Positions 43,049-52,538 of a DNA stretch of 64,000 bases are shown piece after piece (positions within the stretch are counted from its first letter, which is position 1; every line of letters starts with the position of its first letter). This DNA comes from Asaia bogorensis. Lineage in GTDB: Bacteria; Pseudomonadota; Alphaproteobacteria; Acetobacterales; Acetobacteraceae. Made by a program: the position numbers and the translations under genes. The notes below the pieces were generated by a model that had not been told where the DNA came from, searched no databases, and saw only the letters and a program-made list of their open reading frames with translations. The stretch spans positions 1 to 64,000 of the forward strand of contig NZ_UEGO01000031.1 of assembly GCF_900465345.1 (NCBI RefSeq). Direction: 5' to 3'.

Positions 43049-45750
43049 GCATGGCGCCGCCCGCACCGTCCTCCGGCTCCAGCCTTACGCTCGAAATACG
43101 CGTCCACAAAGCGCGTCATCGAGCAAGACGTGTGCTCTGGCTCGAATCTGCCTGGTCTGCCGTCCAGCGGCCTCTGGCGCTCGTAGGTGCCTACGCCATA
43201 TCGGGGTTGCTGCGCCTTCCGCAGTCTTTGCCAGACACGCTGCACGCCTTTCTGCTGGCGGGCATTGCAGGAGGGGCCATCGCCCTCGCTGCGCGCAATC
43301 TGACGCGTTTGCCCCCGCCCTCACCCGCCCTCATAGACAGGCGCATCGAGCGGGCTTCCGGGTTATCGCATCAGCCTCTCGCCGCACTTGATGACTATCC
43401 GGCTGATGGCGAGGAAACCGCCCTGTGGCGCGTGCATATGGCTCGTCTGCGCGGCAGCGTTGGGCGGTTGCGCACGGGCTGGCCACAACTGATCTGGACC
43501 ACTGGCCGAAAATTCGGTTGGGCGGGATTCGGAATCTGCGTGATCGCGACACTCGCCCTATCGGGTCCGGCGGCACCCTCGCGGCTCGAGGCCGCCTTCC
43601 TGCCGGGCGTGGATGATATCGATGTCCCGTTGCCGCAGATCGAGGCCTGGGTCGACATGCCGGATTATGCCCCCGGTGCGCCTGTTTTCCTGACGAACAC
43701 CACCACGCCGCCGCGCCTTCCGCAGGATGCAAAACTCACCATTCATGTGACTGGCGCACGCTCGGGGCCCCATCTTCTGGGTATCGAAACAAGCGATGTC
43801 GCCGCGAAGCAACTCGATTCCGGGAGCTGGAGCTTCACCGCCAAACTCGCTCATAGCGGCAGGATTTCTGTTCGCTCGCGTGGCCGGACGCTTGGCGAAT
43901 GGCAATTCGAGATCGACCCCGACCTCGCCCCCGAGGTTGCGTGGACATCACCACCGGCGCCTGCAAAAGACGGCGCTGATCTCGCCATGCCCTGGCGGGT
44001 TGCTCAGGCACATGGCGTAGCGGGGCTACAGGCAGAAATCACACTCAGGGCCGATCCGGACAAGCCTGCGCTCAATGTACCCATTCCTCTCAGAGGGGTG
44101 CCCAACAAGGCAGACGGCACGTTCCAGAGCGACCTCACCGCTTCGCTATGGGCGGGAGAGGCTGTCGCGCTGCGGCTCAAGGCCACGAGCCGCAGCGGGA
44201 GGACAGCCTACAGCAAATCCGAGACGGTGACGCTCCCTGTGAGGGTTTTTCACGATCCTGCAGCCCGCGCCCTGGTGAGCCTGAGGCATCGTTTCGGGCT
44301 CGACCGCGAAACTGTCGCACAGACCGCCGATGAGCTGAGAGCAATTGCGAGCGCATTGCCGCTGCAGGAGAAAGGCAGCATCCTCGCGCTTCTCTATGCC
44401 GCCGCCCAGCTTGAGGATCAGGATTCCGACAGAGCCAGAGAGAACACGATCGGGCTCACCTGGGCTGTCGCGCTATATCTTGAGGACCTCCGCAACACGG
44501 ACCGCGACACGGCCCAGGCCAATCTGGAGATTCGCGCGGCGCAGAAGGCCGTACAGGACCAGATCGCTCATATGCGTGCGCTGGGCCCTGCCGGACATAG
44601 CGAGGCCGAGCAGCAGGAACTCGCCTCACGCATGAAAACCCTGCGCGAGGCCCTGAGCCGACGCATGCAGGCCCTGATGCAACGCAGCATGCAGCTTGGC
44701 ACGGTCATTCCTGATATCGGCGAGTCACCCGCTGATGGGTCGGACCCGGTATCGCGGCTCATGCGCCGCCTTCAATCGGATGCGGCCAATGGCAATGCCG
44801 ACCAGGCGATCAAAAGGCTGGACGACCTCTCGCGAATGGCCGAGCGTATGCGCACGGCCACCCCAGAGGACCTGGCGCAGATCGCCCAGCAGCTTCAGGC
44901 GCAGGCACAGGCGCGAGCCCAGAAAGCGACCCTGCATGATCTCGTCAAACGTGAAACCACCTTGCTCGACCATGCCCAGTCCCGCCTGAACCCTGGCCAG
45001 CGCGCCGCGCACGAGGCCATGCTGAACCAGAATGCCCCGGGGCAGGATGTCAGTGCCATGTCCACCGCTGAGTTACTCAAGCGTCTCGGGATGGCTCCGC
45101 CGCCGGACATGGATGAGGCAACGCCCCCGGCCCAGCCGCCATCTCTTTCACCAGAAGAAATTGCGCTGCAGCACGAAGAGAGGCGCAACGATCACGCTGT
45201 CCAGCGTGCCCTGCAAATGGTGGCCCGTCTGCTCAATGACGACATCAAGGGCTTGACCGGCAAGACGATGCCGGGCCTGACCAAGGCCGATCAGGACATG
45301 AAGGCGGCGCGTGCAGCCCTGGCCTCAGCACAGGACGGACCTGCTGAAATCGCCATACGCAAGGTGCTCAAGGATCTTGCCGAAGCCGGCCAGCAAATGA
45401 GCGAGGCACAAAAAGGCAAGAACCATGGCGGTGGACCGCTTGCCTTGCTGCCTACAATGGGAAGCTCGGGCCACGCGCAGGGTGGCAAGGACAAGAGAGG
45501 CCAGAGCCAGGCTGATAGCGACGATGACGATAACGGAGACGGCCAGTCCGGTGACAAGAGCGACCGCGATCCCCTCGGCCGCAAAACCGGCAAGGGCCAT
45601 TCCGGCGCTGACACGGACGGCACAGTGCCGGAAGCAGACAGCCGCGAGAAAGCCAGGGAAATCGAGCGCGAGCTTCGCCGACGTGATGCAGATCGGACAC
45701 GCCCCCAGAGCGAGCTCGACTATCTGGACAAGCTGCTGAAATCCTACTGA
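43045..45750 (+). CDS. TIGR02302/DUF4175 family membrane protein
   Basis: This 901-residue conserved alphaproteobacterial protein of unknown function sits downstream of lysA. Two or three hydrophobic segments occur near the N-terminus (about 35–90 and 150–170), followed by a long periplasmic-type beta region and then a helical Gln/Ala/Arg-rich region (AQQLQAQAQARAQKAT; MAPPPDMDE). The charged tail is low in complexity (DSDDDDNGDGQSGDKSDRD). Family members are annotated as inner-membrane proteins. Nothing in the sequence reveals a reaction. Confidence 0.88.
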   Translation: MSMAPPAPSSGSSLTLEIRVHKARHRARRVLWLESAWSAVQRPLALVGAYAISGLLRLPQSLPDTLHAFLLAGIAGGAIALAARNLTRLPPPSPALIDRRIERASGLSHQPLAALDDYPADGEETALWRVHMARLRGSVGRLRTGWPQLIWTTGRKFGWAGFGICVIATLALSGPAAPSRLEAAFLPGVDDIDVPLPQIEAWVDMPDYAPGAPVFLTNTTTPPRLPQDAKLTIHVTGARSGPHLLGIETSDVAAKQLDSGSWSFTAKLAHSGRISVRSRGRTLGEWQFEIDPDLAPEVAWTSPPAPAKDGADLAMPWRVAQAHGVAGLQAEITLRADPDKPALNVPIPLRGVPNKADGTFQSDLTASLWAGEAVALRLKATSRSGRTAYSKSETVTLPVRVFHDPAARALVSLRHRFGLDRETVAQTADELRAIASALPLQEKGSILALLYAAAQLEDQDSDRARENTIGLTWAVALYLEDLRNTDRDTAQANLEIRAAQKAVQDQIAHMRALGPAGHSEAEQQELASRMKTLREALSRRMQALMQRSMQLGTVIPDIGESPADGSDPVSRLMRRLQSDAANGNADQAIKRLDDLSRMAERMRTATPEDLAQIAQQLQAQAQARAQKATLHDLVKRETTLLDHAQSRLNPGQRAAHEAMLNQNAPGQDVSAMSTAELLKRLGMAPPPDMDEATPPAQPPSLSPEEIALQHEERRNDHAVQRALQMVARLLNDDIKGLTGKTMPGLTKADQDMKAARAALASAQDGPAEIAIRKVLKDLAEAGQQMSEAQKGKNHGGGPLALLPTMGSSGHAQGGKDKRGQSQADSDDDDNGDGQSGDKSDRDPLGRKTGKGHSGADTDGTVPEADSREKAREIERELRRRDADRTRPQSELDYLDKLLKSY

Positions 45751-46138
45751 GCCACACGAGCAGCGTTTCCCGAATGCGCGCATCGCCCGGCGCTGCAAAT
45801 GGTTGCGCCAGCCAGCGCTATCCCGGCAGGTCCTTAATGAAATCTGAAGGTTAAGGGATATTCTCGCCGAGTCGCGCGATGCTGATGCCGATCGCCTGTC
45901 TTGCCAGCTCGTATACCTGCCCGCCTATGCAAAGCATCCGACCAAACCTTATCGGCTACCTCACCCCTCGAGCGATGAACCGGGGTCAGGTCGCCGTTGT
46001 GGCAACAAAACGATGCAATTTTGCAACATGACCCAAGTGGTTTTCAGCAACGTAACGTCACAGAACGATAACGACCTTGCAATAAAAAGATAGAAAACGC
46101 AGCCTCGTGAAACCAAGTTATTCCGAGGGCAAACTTTA
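45751..46138. other. intergenic region upstream of the TonB-dependent receptor
   Basis: These 388 bp contain no recognisable gene. The last 120 bp become AT-rich (ending 'ccttgcaataaaaagatagaaa') and probably hold the receptor promoter. No Fur box, riboswitch or clear operator was seen. Confidence 0.45.
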
Positions 46139-49102
46139 ATGAAAATCGTTAATTTTCAGAGACGAGGGCGATTGCTGCTGGGCGCGGCCATTATTCTCTC
46201 CCCTGTCGTAACAAGTGTCGCAGCCCATTCGCAGACGGCTGCAGCGACCACCCATCATCGCAAGCCCGCCAGACACAGCACGACTCGCAAGACCACCACT
46301 CGTCCGGTCAACGGACCGCAGCTCGGCGCTCAGACAGCACCTGCAGCCACGATGGTCCCGACCCGCTCGCAGAACGCCCTGCGCAACGTTGCCCCCGCAA
46401 ACACCGTTTCCTTCGCACAGGGCGGCAAGTCTGAAGAACTGATCGTTGTCGGTTCGGCACTGACCACGGCCAATAATACCAGTGCCAATCCGGTACAGAT
46501 CGTCACGTCCAAGCAGATCCAGCAAACAGGTGCGACGAACCTTAACGACTTCCTGTCGCGTCTGCCTTCAATCGGCGCCAGCGGAACGAGCAATAGCAAT
46601 ACCAATGGCGGCAACGGGGCGTCCTGCGTCGATTTGCGCAACCTGGGCCAGAACCGCGTCCTCGTTCTTGTCGACGGCAAGCGCACGACGCCGAACGGCA
46701 ATAGCAACTGTATCGACCTCAACACCATCCCGGTACAGATGGTGCAGTCGATCGAAATCCTGAAGGATGGTGGCTCGGAACTCTACGGTGCCGACGCTGT
46801 ATCGGGCGTCCTCAACATCAAGTTACGCCATGATCTGAACACAGGGTCCGTCACTATTCGCGGCGGCATCACTGGCCATGGTGACAACCGCACAGGCATG
46901 ATTTCCGCCATGAAGGGCTGGAACTTCGATCATGACAAGGGCAACCTGACCCTTGGCGGGAGCTATATGACTCAGGGTGGCGTGACACAGCGCGATCGCT
47001 CCTGGTCCAGTGTCCCCCTTGGGGCCGTAGGCGCTTATCCTACCAACCCGAACCTGCAGGTTGGTTCAATCATCACACCCGGCGGTACGTATTTCGGCAG
47101 CGAGAACACTTATGTTGGCAATCTCGATAACGGTTCGCTGAGCCCCTATAGCAAAAGCAAGCGCTACAACTACGCTCAGAACCAGTGGCTTGTGAATGCA
47201 CTGCAGGATTCCACCCTTTCAGGAGATCTGCATTACGAGTTCAATCGCCACTTCGACGTTTATTCCAACGTCCTTTACGCGCACCGCACATCGAAAACCC
47301 AGCTCGCCCCTGAGCCGGCAATCGGCAGCGTTCCCCCCTCGCCCCTACCGAACGGCATCATTCTGCCGTCGGGTTATCCCGGCAATACGGCGGGAGAGGA
47401 TCTTCAGCTGTACCGTCGTCTGAACGAGTTCGGACCGCGCACCAATAATAATGCAAGTGATACTGTCACCGGCATGGTCGGCATGCGTGGCGATATCGTC
47501 CATGACTGGAAGTACGACCTGTCTTACACCTACGGTGCCAGCCAGGTGACGAACGAACTGCAGGGCGTCGGAGACTACTCCAAGCTTCTCCAGGAATGGG
47601 GACTGGAGCCCTATGCTGACCCGAACGACCCGAACGGCGCTCTGGTCTATAATCCGAATTCCTGCGCAGGTTCGCCAGGCTGCGTACAGTCCAACGCCTT
47701 CACGCGCCTCTCGCCGGGCGCCGTGCAATACGCCAATTATACGACGTATCAGCACACCATGTATCAGCTCCGTGACCTGAACCTGCGCATCCACAATAAC
47801 CATCTCGTTCATATGCCCTGGAAGGGCGGTGGCGACTTTGGTGTAGCGCTGGGTATGGAGCATCGTGGCGAACAGCTGACCAATAACCCTGACCCGCTCG
47901 TTGTAAGCGGCTACTCCCTGACCAATACGGTAGAGCCCACCTCAGGTGGCTTCAACGTGACGGAAGGCTATATCCAGGGTCATGCGCAGCTCCTCAAGGA
48001 CGTTGCCTTCGCTAAGGATCTGTCGATCGACGGCCAGGGCCGTTACTCGTCGTACAACACCTTCGGTGGAGCCAAGAACTGGAAGGCAGGCATCGATTGG
48101 GCGCCCACGCGCGATATCCGTTTCCGTGGCACGATCGGCACCTCTTTCCGTCAGCCAAATGTGTATGAGCTCTATGGCGGTGTGGGTCTGAGCTATGTCT
48201 CGGCTTCCGACCCCTGCGCCGGCGCCACCAGCCCTGGCCTTATTGCCAACTGCATCAAGGGCGGCGTAGCCAACCCCCAGAACTTCAATTCAGCCAATTC
48301 GGGCCAGGTTCCAACCTTGCAGGGCGGCAACGTGGCCCTGCGTCCTGAGACGGGTCGTACCTATACATTTGGTACCGTGCTCACGCCGCGCTGGATTCCT
48401 GGTCTCGCAGCCTCGGTAACGTACTGGCACTACACGATCGGTGGGCTTATTGGCTCGCTGCCAACACAGTACATCCTCAATCAGTGCTACGAAGGCGGCG
48501 TACAATCGTACTGCAACTCGATCAATCGCCTTTCAAATGGGCAGATCAACACCGTTTCGGCGCTCGATCAGAACCTGGGTAATCTGCTCACCAGCGGTAT
48601 CGACTTCGACCTGAATTATCGCTGGAGAGTGACACATCACGACTCCTTCATTGTCGACAACAACTTCCAGCAGCTGGTCAAGTACAAGCAGCAGCAGCAG
48701 CCTGGTGGCGCGTATCTGAACCAGACAGGCGCCCTGTTCTATCAGAGTGGTGTCGGTCAGCCACGTGTGCGCGACTACGCCACTCTTACATGGCAGCATG
48801 ATGCGTTCCGAATTTCCTACATGTTCCAGTATATCGGCGGCATGAACTGGAATGACGGATCAGCTTTCCTCAGTGAGGAAAACCCTGCTGCCAATGCCCG
48901 TATCAAGACACCTGCGATGGTCCAGCAGGATATCTCGATCGGTTATGCTTGGAAGCGCTGGAACTTCGAAGGTGGCGTGCAGAACATCGCCGGCAAGAAC
49001 CCGCCTTTCGTTCTCAACGCAGCCTCGAACTCGGCTGATACCACCTATAACGGCTTCTATCTCGGCCGTTACATCTTCCTGCAGGCTGGTCTGAACTTCT
49101 GA
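46139..49102 (+). CDS. TonB-dependent outer-membrane receptor
   Basis: This 987-residue protein has a signal peptide (RGRLLLGAAIILSPVVTSVA), a Thr/Ala-rich linker to about 95, and a plug domain (EELIVVGSALTTANN as TonB-box-like start; LNDFLSRLPSIGAS; VLVLVDGKRTTPNGNS; IEILKDGGSELYGADAVSGV). A 22-strand barrel ends in the aromatic LQAGLNF. It imports a bulky ligand across the outer membrane using TonB energy. The ligand is unknown. It converges on the purine operon, so a purine-related or nucleotide-derived ligand is possible but unproven. Confidence 0.92.
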   Translation: MKIVNFQRRGRLLLGAAIILSPVVTSVAAHSQTAAATTHHRKPARHSTTRKTTTRPVNGPQLGAQTAPAATMVPTRSQNALRNVAPANTVSFAQGGKSEELIVVGSALTTANNTSANPVQIVTSKQIQQTGATNLNDFLSRLPSIGASGTSNSNTNGGNGASCVDLRNLGQNRVLVLVDGKRTTPNGNSNCIDLNTIPVQMVQSIEILKDGGSELYGADAVSGVLNIKLRHDLNTGSVTIRGGITGHGDNRTGMISAMKGWNFDHDKGNLTLGGSYMTQGGVTQRDRSWSSVPLGAVGAYPTNPNLQVGSIITPGGTYFGSENTYVGNLDNGSLSPYSKSKRYNYAQNQWLVNALQDSTLSGDLHYEFNRHFDVYSNVLYAHRTSKTQLAPEPAIGSVPPSPLPNGIILPSGYPGNTAGEDLQLYRRLNEFGPRTNNNASDTVTGMVGMRGDIVHDWKYDLSYTYGASQVTNELQGVGDYSKLLQEWGLEPYADPNDPNGALVYNPNSCAGSPGCVQSNAFTRLSPGAVQYANYTTYQHTMYQLRDLNLRIHNNHLVHMPWKGGGDFGVALGMEHRGEQLTNNPDPLVVSGYSLTNTVEPTSGGFNVTEGYIQGHAQLLKDVAFAKDLSIDGQGRYSSYNTFGGAKNWKAGIDWAPTRDIRFRGTIGTSFRQPNVYELYGGVGLSYVSASDPCAGATSPGLIANCIKGGVANPQNFNSANSGQVPTLQGGNVALRPETGRTYTFGTVLTPRWIPGLAASVTYWHYTIGGLIGSLPTQYILNQCYEGGVQSYCNSINRLSNGQINTVSALDQNLGNLLTSGIDFDLNYRWRVTHHDSFIVDNNFQQLVKYKQQQQPGGAYLNQTGALFYQSGVGQPRVRDYATLTWQHDAFRISYMFQYIGGMNWNDGSAFLSEENPAANARIKTPAMVQQDISIGYAWKRWNFEGGVQNIAGKNPPFVLNAASNSADTTYNGFYLGRYIFLQAGLNF

Positions 49103-49148
49103 TCACCCCAGACGCTGAGCCCTGCTCCGCGTCATGGAGGAAAACGAC

Positions 49149-49186
49149 AAAAAAGGGAGAAGGGCCGGCGCCTTTCTCCCTTTTTT
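49149..49186. terminator. bidirectional Rho-independent terminator
   Basis: aaaaaagggagaaggg (49149–49164) pairs with cctttctccctttttt (49171–49186) over 16 bp around a 6-nt loop, with T-runs in both directions. It separates the convergent TonB receptor and purine operon. Confidence 0.92.
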
Positions 49187-49220
49187 CATGCGCATACCGC
49201 GCCAACCAACATGACGCGTG

Positions 49221-49553
49221 TCAACTTCCGCGATAGGTCGAATAACCGAAGGGCGAGACCAGTAGCGGCACATGGTAATGGCCGGTCCCCGTCATGCCAA
49301 AATCGATCTGCACCACATCCAGAAAAGGCGGCTCAGGCAGATCATGCCCACGCCCCCTGAAATAGGTCGCCACGTCGAAGCGAAGCACATAGGCACCTGC
49401 CCCAACCGCAATATCCTTGAGGCCGGGACAGCGGCCGTCCTCGTTCGTCACACCGGAAAAGAGCACGCGATCATCATGAAGCAGAGTGATCGTCATACCC
49501 TGTGCGGGCACGCCCCCTGCCGTATCGAGAACATGGGTGGAAAGGCTGGTCAT
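49221..49553 (-). CDS. 5-hydroxyisourate hydrolase (transthyretin-like)
   Basis: This 110-residue HIU hydrolase converts 5-hydroxyisourate to OHCU in urate breakdown. The N-terminal LSTHVLDTAGG, the middle RFDVATYF and the C-terminal YRGS signature are all present. There is no signal peptide, so it is cytoplasmic. It is the last gene of the purine operon; its ATG overlaps the uraD stop (ATGA), and a terminator follows. Confidence 0.95.
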   Translation of the reverse strand: MTSLSTHVLDTAGGVPAQGMTITLLHDDRVLFSGVTNEDGRCPGLKDIAVGAGAYVLRFDVATYFRGRGHDLPEPPFLDVVQIDFGMTGTGHYHVPLLVSPFGYSTYRGS

Positions 49554-50044
49554 GATGCTGTCCTGTCCTTGAGTCTGAGCAATGCAATCTGGTCGATCTG
49601 ACCGAGCGCCTCAGCGAGTTCCTCCTGCGGTGACTGCGCCAGCCGACGTTCGATCTCCTGACGCATACGCTCCTTGGTGGCCTGTCGGACACAGATGACG
49701 AAAGGCATGTCGAAACGCGCCTGATAGGCCTCGTTCAGGGCACGAAAGGCGATGAATTCAGCCTCGCTCAACCTGTCGAGACCCGCCCCTTCCTGCTCAG
49801 CGGCCGAGAGCCTGCCCAGATCGGGGTCCACGCCGAATTTGCGTGCGAGCTCCGGATGGGCCTTGACCAGCGCTTTCTGCCTGTCGTGCCCGGCATCGCG
49901 TATGATCTGCGATGTTGCGGCGATCATGGCCTCCGGGCCTGAAAAGGGCGCCTGCGGCCACGCCGCAGCCACGATCCAGGGCGTGTGCTCGTAAATATCG
50001 CCATAGGCCGATACGAATTCTTCCCGAGTGTTCGCGGTGATCAT
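49550..50044 (-). CDS. uraD: 2-oxo-4-hydroxy-4-carboxy-5-ureidoimidazoline decarboxylase
   Basis: This 164-residue OHCU decarboxylase yields (S)-allantoin. Visible motifs include IYEHTPWIVAAAW and the catalytic-site region AHPELARKFG, with LSEAEFIAFRALNEAYQARF and PFVICVRQ. I start at ATG 50044 (MITANTREEF), which overlaps the puuE stop by four bases. The open frame to 50176 reads antisense-like sequence inside puuE. It works immediately after HIU hydrolase. Confidence 0.94.
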   Translation of the reverse strand: MITANTREEFVSAYGDIYEHTPWIVAAAWPQAPFSGPEAMIAATSQIIRDAGHDRQKALVKAHPELARKFGVDPDLGRLSAAEQEGAGLDRLSEAEFIAFRALNEAYQARFDMPFVICVRQATKERMRQEIERRLAQSPQEELAEALGQIDQIALLRLKDRTAS

Positions 50045-50937
50045 GCGGGGTGATGCTCCTGCCAGTGACGGGCGATATCGAGCCGTGTCGCAACCCATGC
50101 ATCCTGATGGGCCTGCACATGGGCGATGAAACGTTTGAGCGCCAGCGCACGGGCGGGCCGGCCTGCAAGGCGACAATGCAGGCCGACAGACATCATGCGC
50201 CCGCCCTCCTGATACAGCATGTCGAACGTGTCACGCAGATAACGGAAGAACTGCTCGCCTTCGGTAAAGCCATTGAGCGCAACGAGCTTCATGTCGTTCA
50301 CGTCGAGCGTGTAAGGCACGATCAGCTGCGCCCGGCCATAGCGACGGTCGTAATAGGGCAGATCATCGGCATAGGAGTCGGCATCGTAAACGAAGCAGCC
50401 CTCCTCGGCGACAATCCGCGCCGTGTTCGGGCTGGTACGCCCCTGATACCAGCCCAGCGGGGCCTCTCCCGTGACCTCTTCATGCAGCCTGATGGCTTCA
50501 CGGATATGCTCACGCTCGATTGCTTCAGGGATGTCCTGATAATCGACCCATCGATAGCCGTGAGACGCAATCTCCCAGCCCGCCTGCTTCATGGCCGCGA
50601 CAGCATCGGGATTGCGGGCAAGGGCCATTGCCACACCGAAAACCGTAAGGGGCAGGCCCGCCTCGGTGAAAAGCCGGTGGAGACGCCAGAAGCCGGCGCG
50701 AGAGCCATATTCATACAGGCTTTCCATCTGCATGCAGCGCGCACCGGTGATCGAACGGGTACCGACCATTTCGGACAGAAAGGCCTCGGAACCGGCATCG
50801 CCATGCAGAACGTTGTTTTCGGCGCCTTCCTCGTAATTCAGAACGAACTGGACGGCGATGCGGGCGCCGCCCGGCCATGCAGCCTCGGGGGGATTGGCAC
50901 CATAGCCCAGCAGGTCGCGTGGATATGCCTGTGTCAT
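50041..50937 (-). CDS. puuE: allantoinase, polysaccharide-deacetylase type
   Basis: This 298-residue PuuE-type, metal-independent allantoinase of the NodB fold opens allantoin to allantoate. It starts MTQAYPRDLLGYGANPP and shows the family signatures FVLNYEEGAE, SEYGSRAGFWRLHR-like (YEYGSRAGFWRL), ASHGYRWVDY and RTSPNTARIV. The ATG at 50937 has GGGAGAG upstream; the frame reaches a TTG at 50961 that overlaps the previous stop. It fits between uraD and the amidase genes in the pathway order. Confidence 0.93.
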   Translation of the reverse strand: MTQAYPRDLLGYGANPPEAAWPGGARIAVQFVLNYEEGAENNVLHGDAGSEAFLSEMVGTRSITGARCMQMESLYEYGSRAGFWRLHRLFTEAGLPLTVFGVAMALARNPDAVAAMKQAGWEIASHGYRWVDYQDIPEAIEREHIREAIRLHEEVTGEAPLGWYQGRTSPNTARIVAEEGCFVYDADSYADDLPYYDRRYGRAQLIVPYTLDVNDMKLVALNGFTEGEQFFRYLRDTFDMLYQEGGRMMSVGLHCRLAGRPARALALKRFIAHVQAHQDAWVATRLDIARHWQEHHPA

Positions 50938-50957
50938 GCCTGTTCGTTCTCTCCCAT

Positions 50958-52538
50958 TCAAAGCGCTGCCACGCCGCCATCGCTGCGCGGGTCGGTGGCC
51001 CCTTCCATTGTGCCATCCTCATAGCGCCGAATGGCCCCGGCATGACCCATTGCCGTGGCAAATGGCGTCAGACTCTCGACGTCGTGACCAAGCGCGCTCA
51101 GCCCGTCTAGGATTTCCGGGCCAAAGCGCGTTTCCATCTTGAGCGTTGTGGTGGTTTCGCCCCAGGTGCGGCCCAGAAGCCAGCGCGGCGCCGTGATCGA
51201 TTCCTGAAGGCTCAATCCGGCAATGACGTTGCGCGCCACGATGGCCGCCTGGGTCTGCGGCTGCCCCTCGCCGCCCATCGTGCCATAGGCCAGCAAGCTC
51301 CCATCATTGAGCGCGGCCATGGCGGGGTTGAGCGTGTGAAAAGGCTTGCGCCCCGGCACGAGGCTACGCAGACGCCCGGGCACGAGGTCGAAGCTGGCCC
51401 CGCGATTCTGCCATACCAAGCCGCTCTCCGGCAGCACGATGCCCGAGCCGAATTCGAAATAAAGGCTCTGGATCATGCTGACGGCCCAGCCCTGCGAGTC
51501 CATCACGCCAAACCACGTGGTGTCGCCCTGCTGGGTCTGATGAGGCCAGGGTGTCGCTCGGGTCAGATCGATGGAGGCCGCCATATCATCCAAAGCAGCC
51601 TGATCGGACAAAAGCGCCTGTGGGGAGGTTTCCATGATGGCAGGATCGGCAATCACACGATCACGCCAGATGAAGGCGGCCTTCGTCGCCTCAACCCAGC
51701 GATGAATGTCGTCAACCGTATCAGCCCCGGTCACGCCCAGTCGTTCGGCCAGAGCCAGAATCAACAGGGAAGCCGCGCCCTGCGTTGGTGCGACCATGTT
51801 GAAGAAACGACCGTGATGCAGTGTGGTCTCAAGCGGCTTCGTCAGGAGCGCTTCATGGTGATTGAGGTCGTCGCGGCTGACCGGCGAACCGCAGGCCGCA
51901 AGATCGGCAGCGATCTGATCGGCCAGCTTGCCATGATAAAAATCGCCAAGACCGGCATTGGCGAGACGTCGCAATGTGCGCGCCAGCGCCGGATTGCTGT
52001 GCACGGCGCCCGCAATTGGCATATCGCCTTGTGGCAGGAACAGGCCGCTGAAATTGGGCATGTAGCTCAACACGTCCAGATGGGCCGCCATGAGCCCGGC
52101 CATGCTCTCCGTGACCACCATGCCACTCTCGGCGTGATCGATGGCGTCGGCCAGCAATGTCGAGATAGGTAACGCCCCTCCCGCATAGGCAAGCGCTCGC
52201 GACCAGCCCGCAACCGTACCGGCAACCGTGTTGGCTGCTAGCCCGCCACGCCAGGGCACAGTGTCACATTCCGCATAGAGTTCGGGTGTCGCGTTCTGGG
52301 CGAGCCTGCCACAGGCATCAATGGCCACCGTCTCGCCATCAGGGCGGCGAATAAGCCAGAAGCCATCTCCCCCAAGGCCGGTCATATGCGGGTAAACCAC
52401 AGACAGGGTTGCGGCCACGGCCACGGCTGCCTCGACCGCGTTGCCTCCCGCCTTGAGAATGTCCCTCCCCGCCTGCGCCGCAAGATGATGCGGGGCGGTA
52501 ACCATTCCCTTGCGGGAGCGTGCGCTGAAAAGCATCAA
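50958..52538 (-). CDS. gamma-glutamyltransferase-like hydrolase (HpxW-like)
   Basis: This 526-residue member of the Ntn-hydrolase GGT family has the autocatalytic Thr in QQGDTTWFGVMD and the glycine-rich TMGGEGQPQTQ. It has no signal peptide, unlike periplasmic GGT. In Klebsiella the related HpxW is an oxamate amidohydrolase in purine use, and the gene neighbourhood here supports that kind of role over glutathione breakdown. The substrate is inferred. Its start overlaps the amidase stop (ATGA). Confidence 0.85.
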   Translation of the reverse strand: MMLFSARSRKGMVTAPHHLAAQAGRDILKAGGNAVEAAVAVAATLSVVYPHMTGLGGDGFWLIRRPDGETVAIDACGRLAQNATPELYAECDTVPWRGGLAANTVAGTVAGWSRALAYAGGALPISTLLADAIDHAESGMVVTESMAGLMAAHLDVLSYMPNFSGLFLPQGDMPIAGAVHSNPALARTLRRLANAGLGDFYHGKLADQIAADLAACGSPVSRDDLNHHEALLTKPLETTLHHGRFFNMVAPTQGAASLLILALAERLGVTGADTVDDIHRWVEATKAAFIWRDRVIADPAIMETSPQALLSDQAALDDMAASIDLTRATPWPHQTQQGDTTWFGVMDSQGWAVSMIQSLYFEFGSGIVLPESGLVWQNRGASFDLVPGRLRSLVPGRKPFHTLNPAMAALNDGSLLAYGTMGGEGQPQTQAAIVARNVIAGLSLQESITAPRWLLGRTWGETTTTLKMETRFGPEILDGLSALGHDVESLTPFATAMGHAGAIRRYEDGTMEGATDPRSDGGVAAL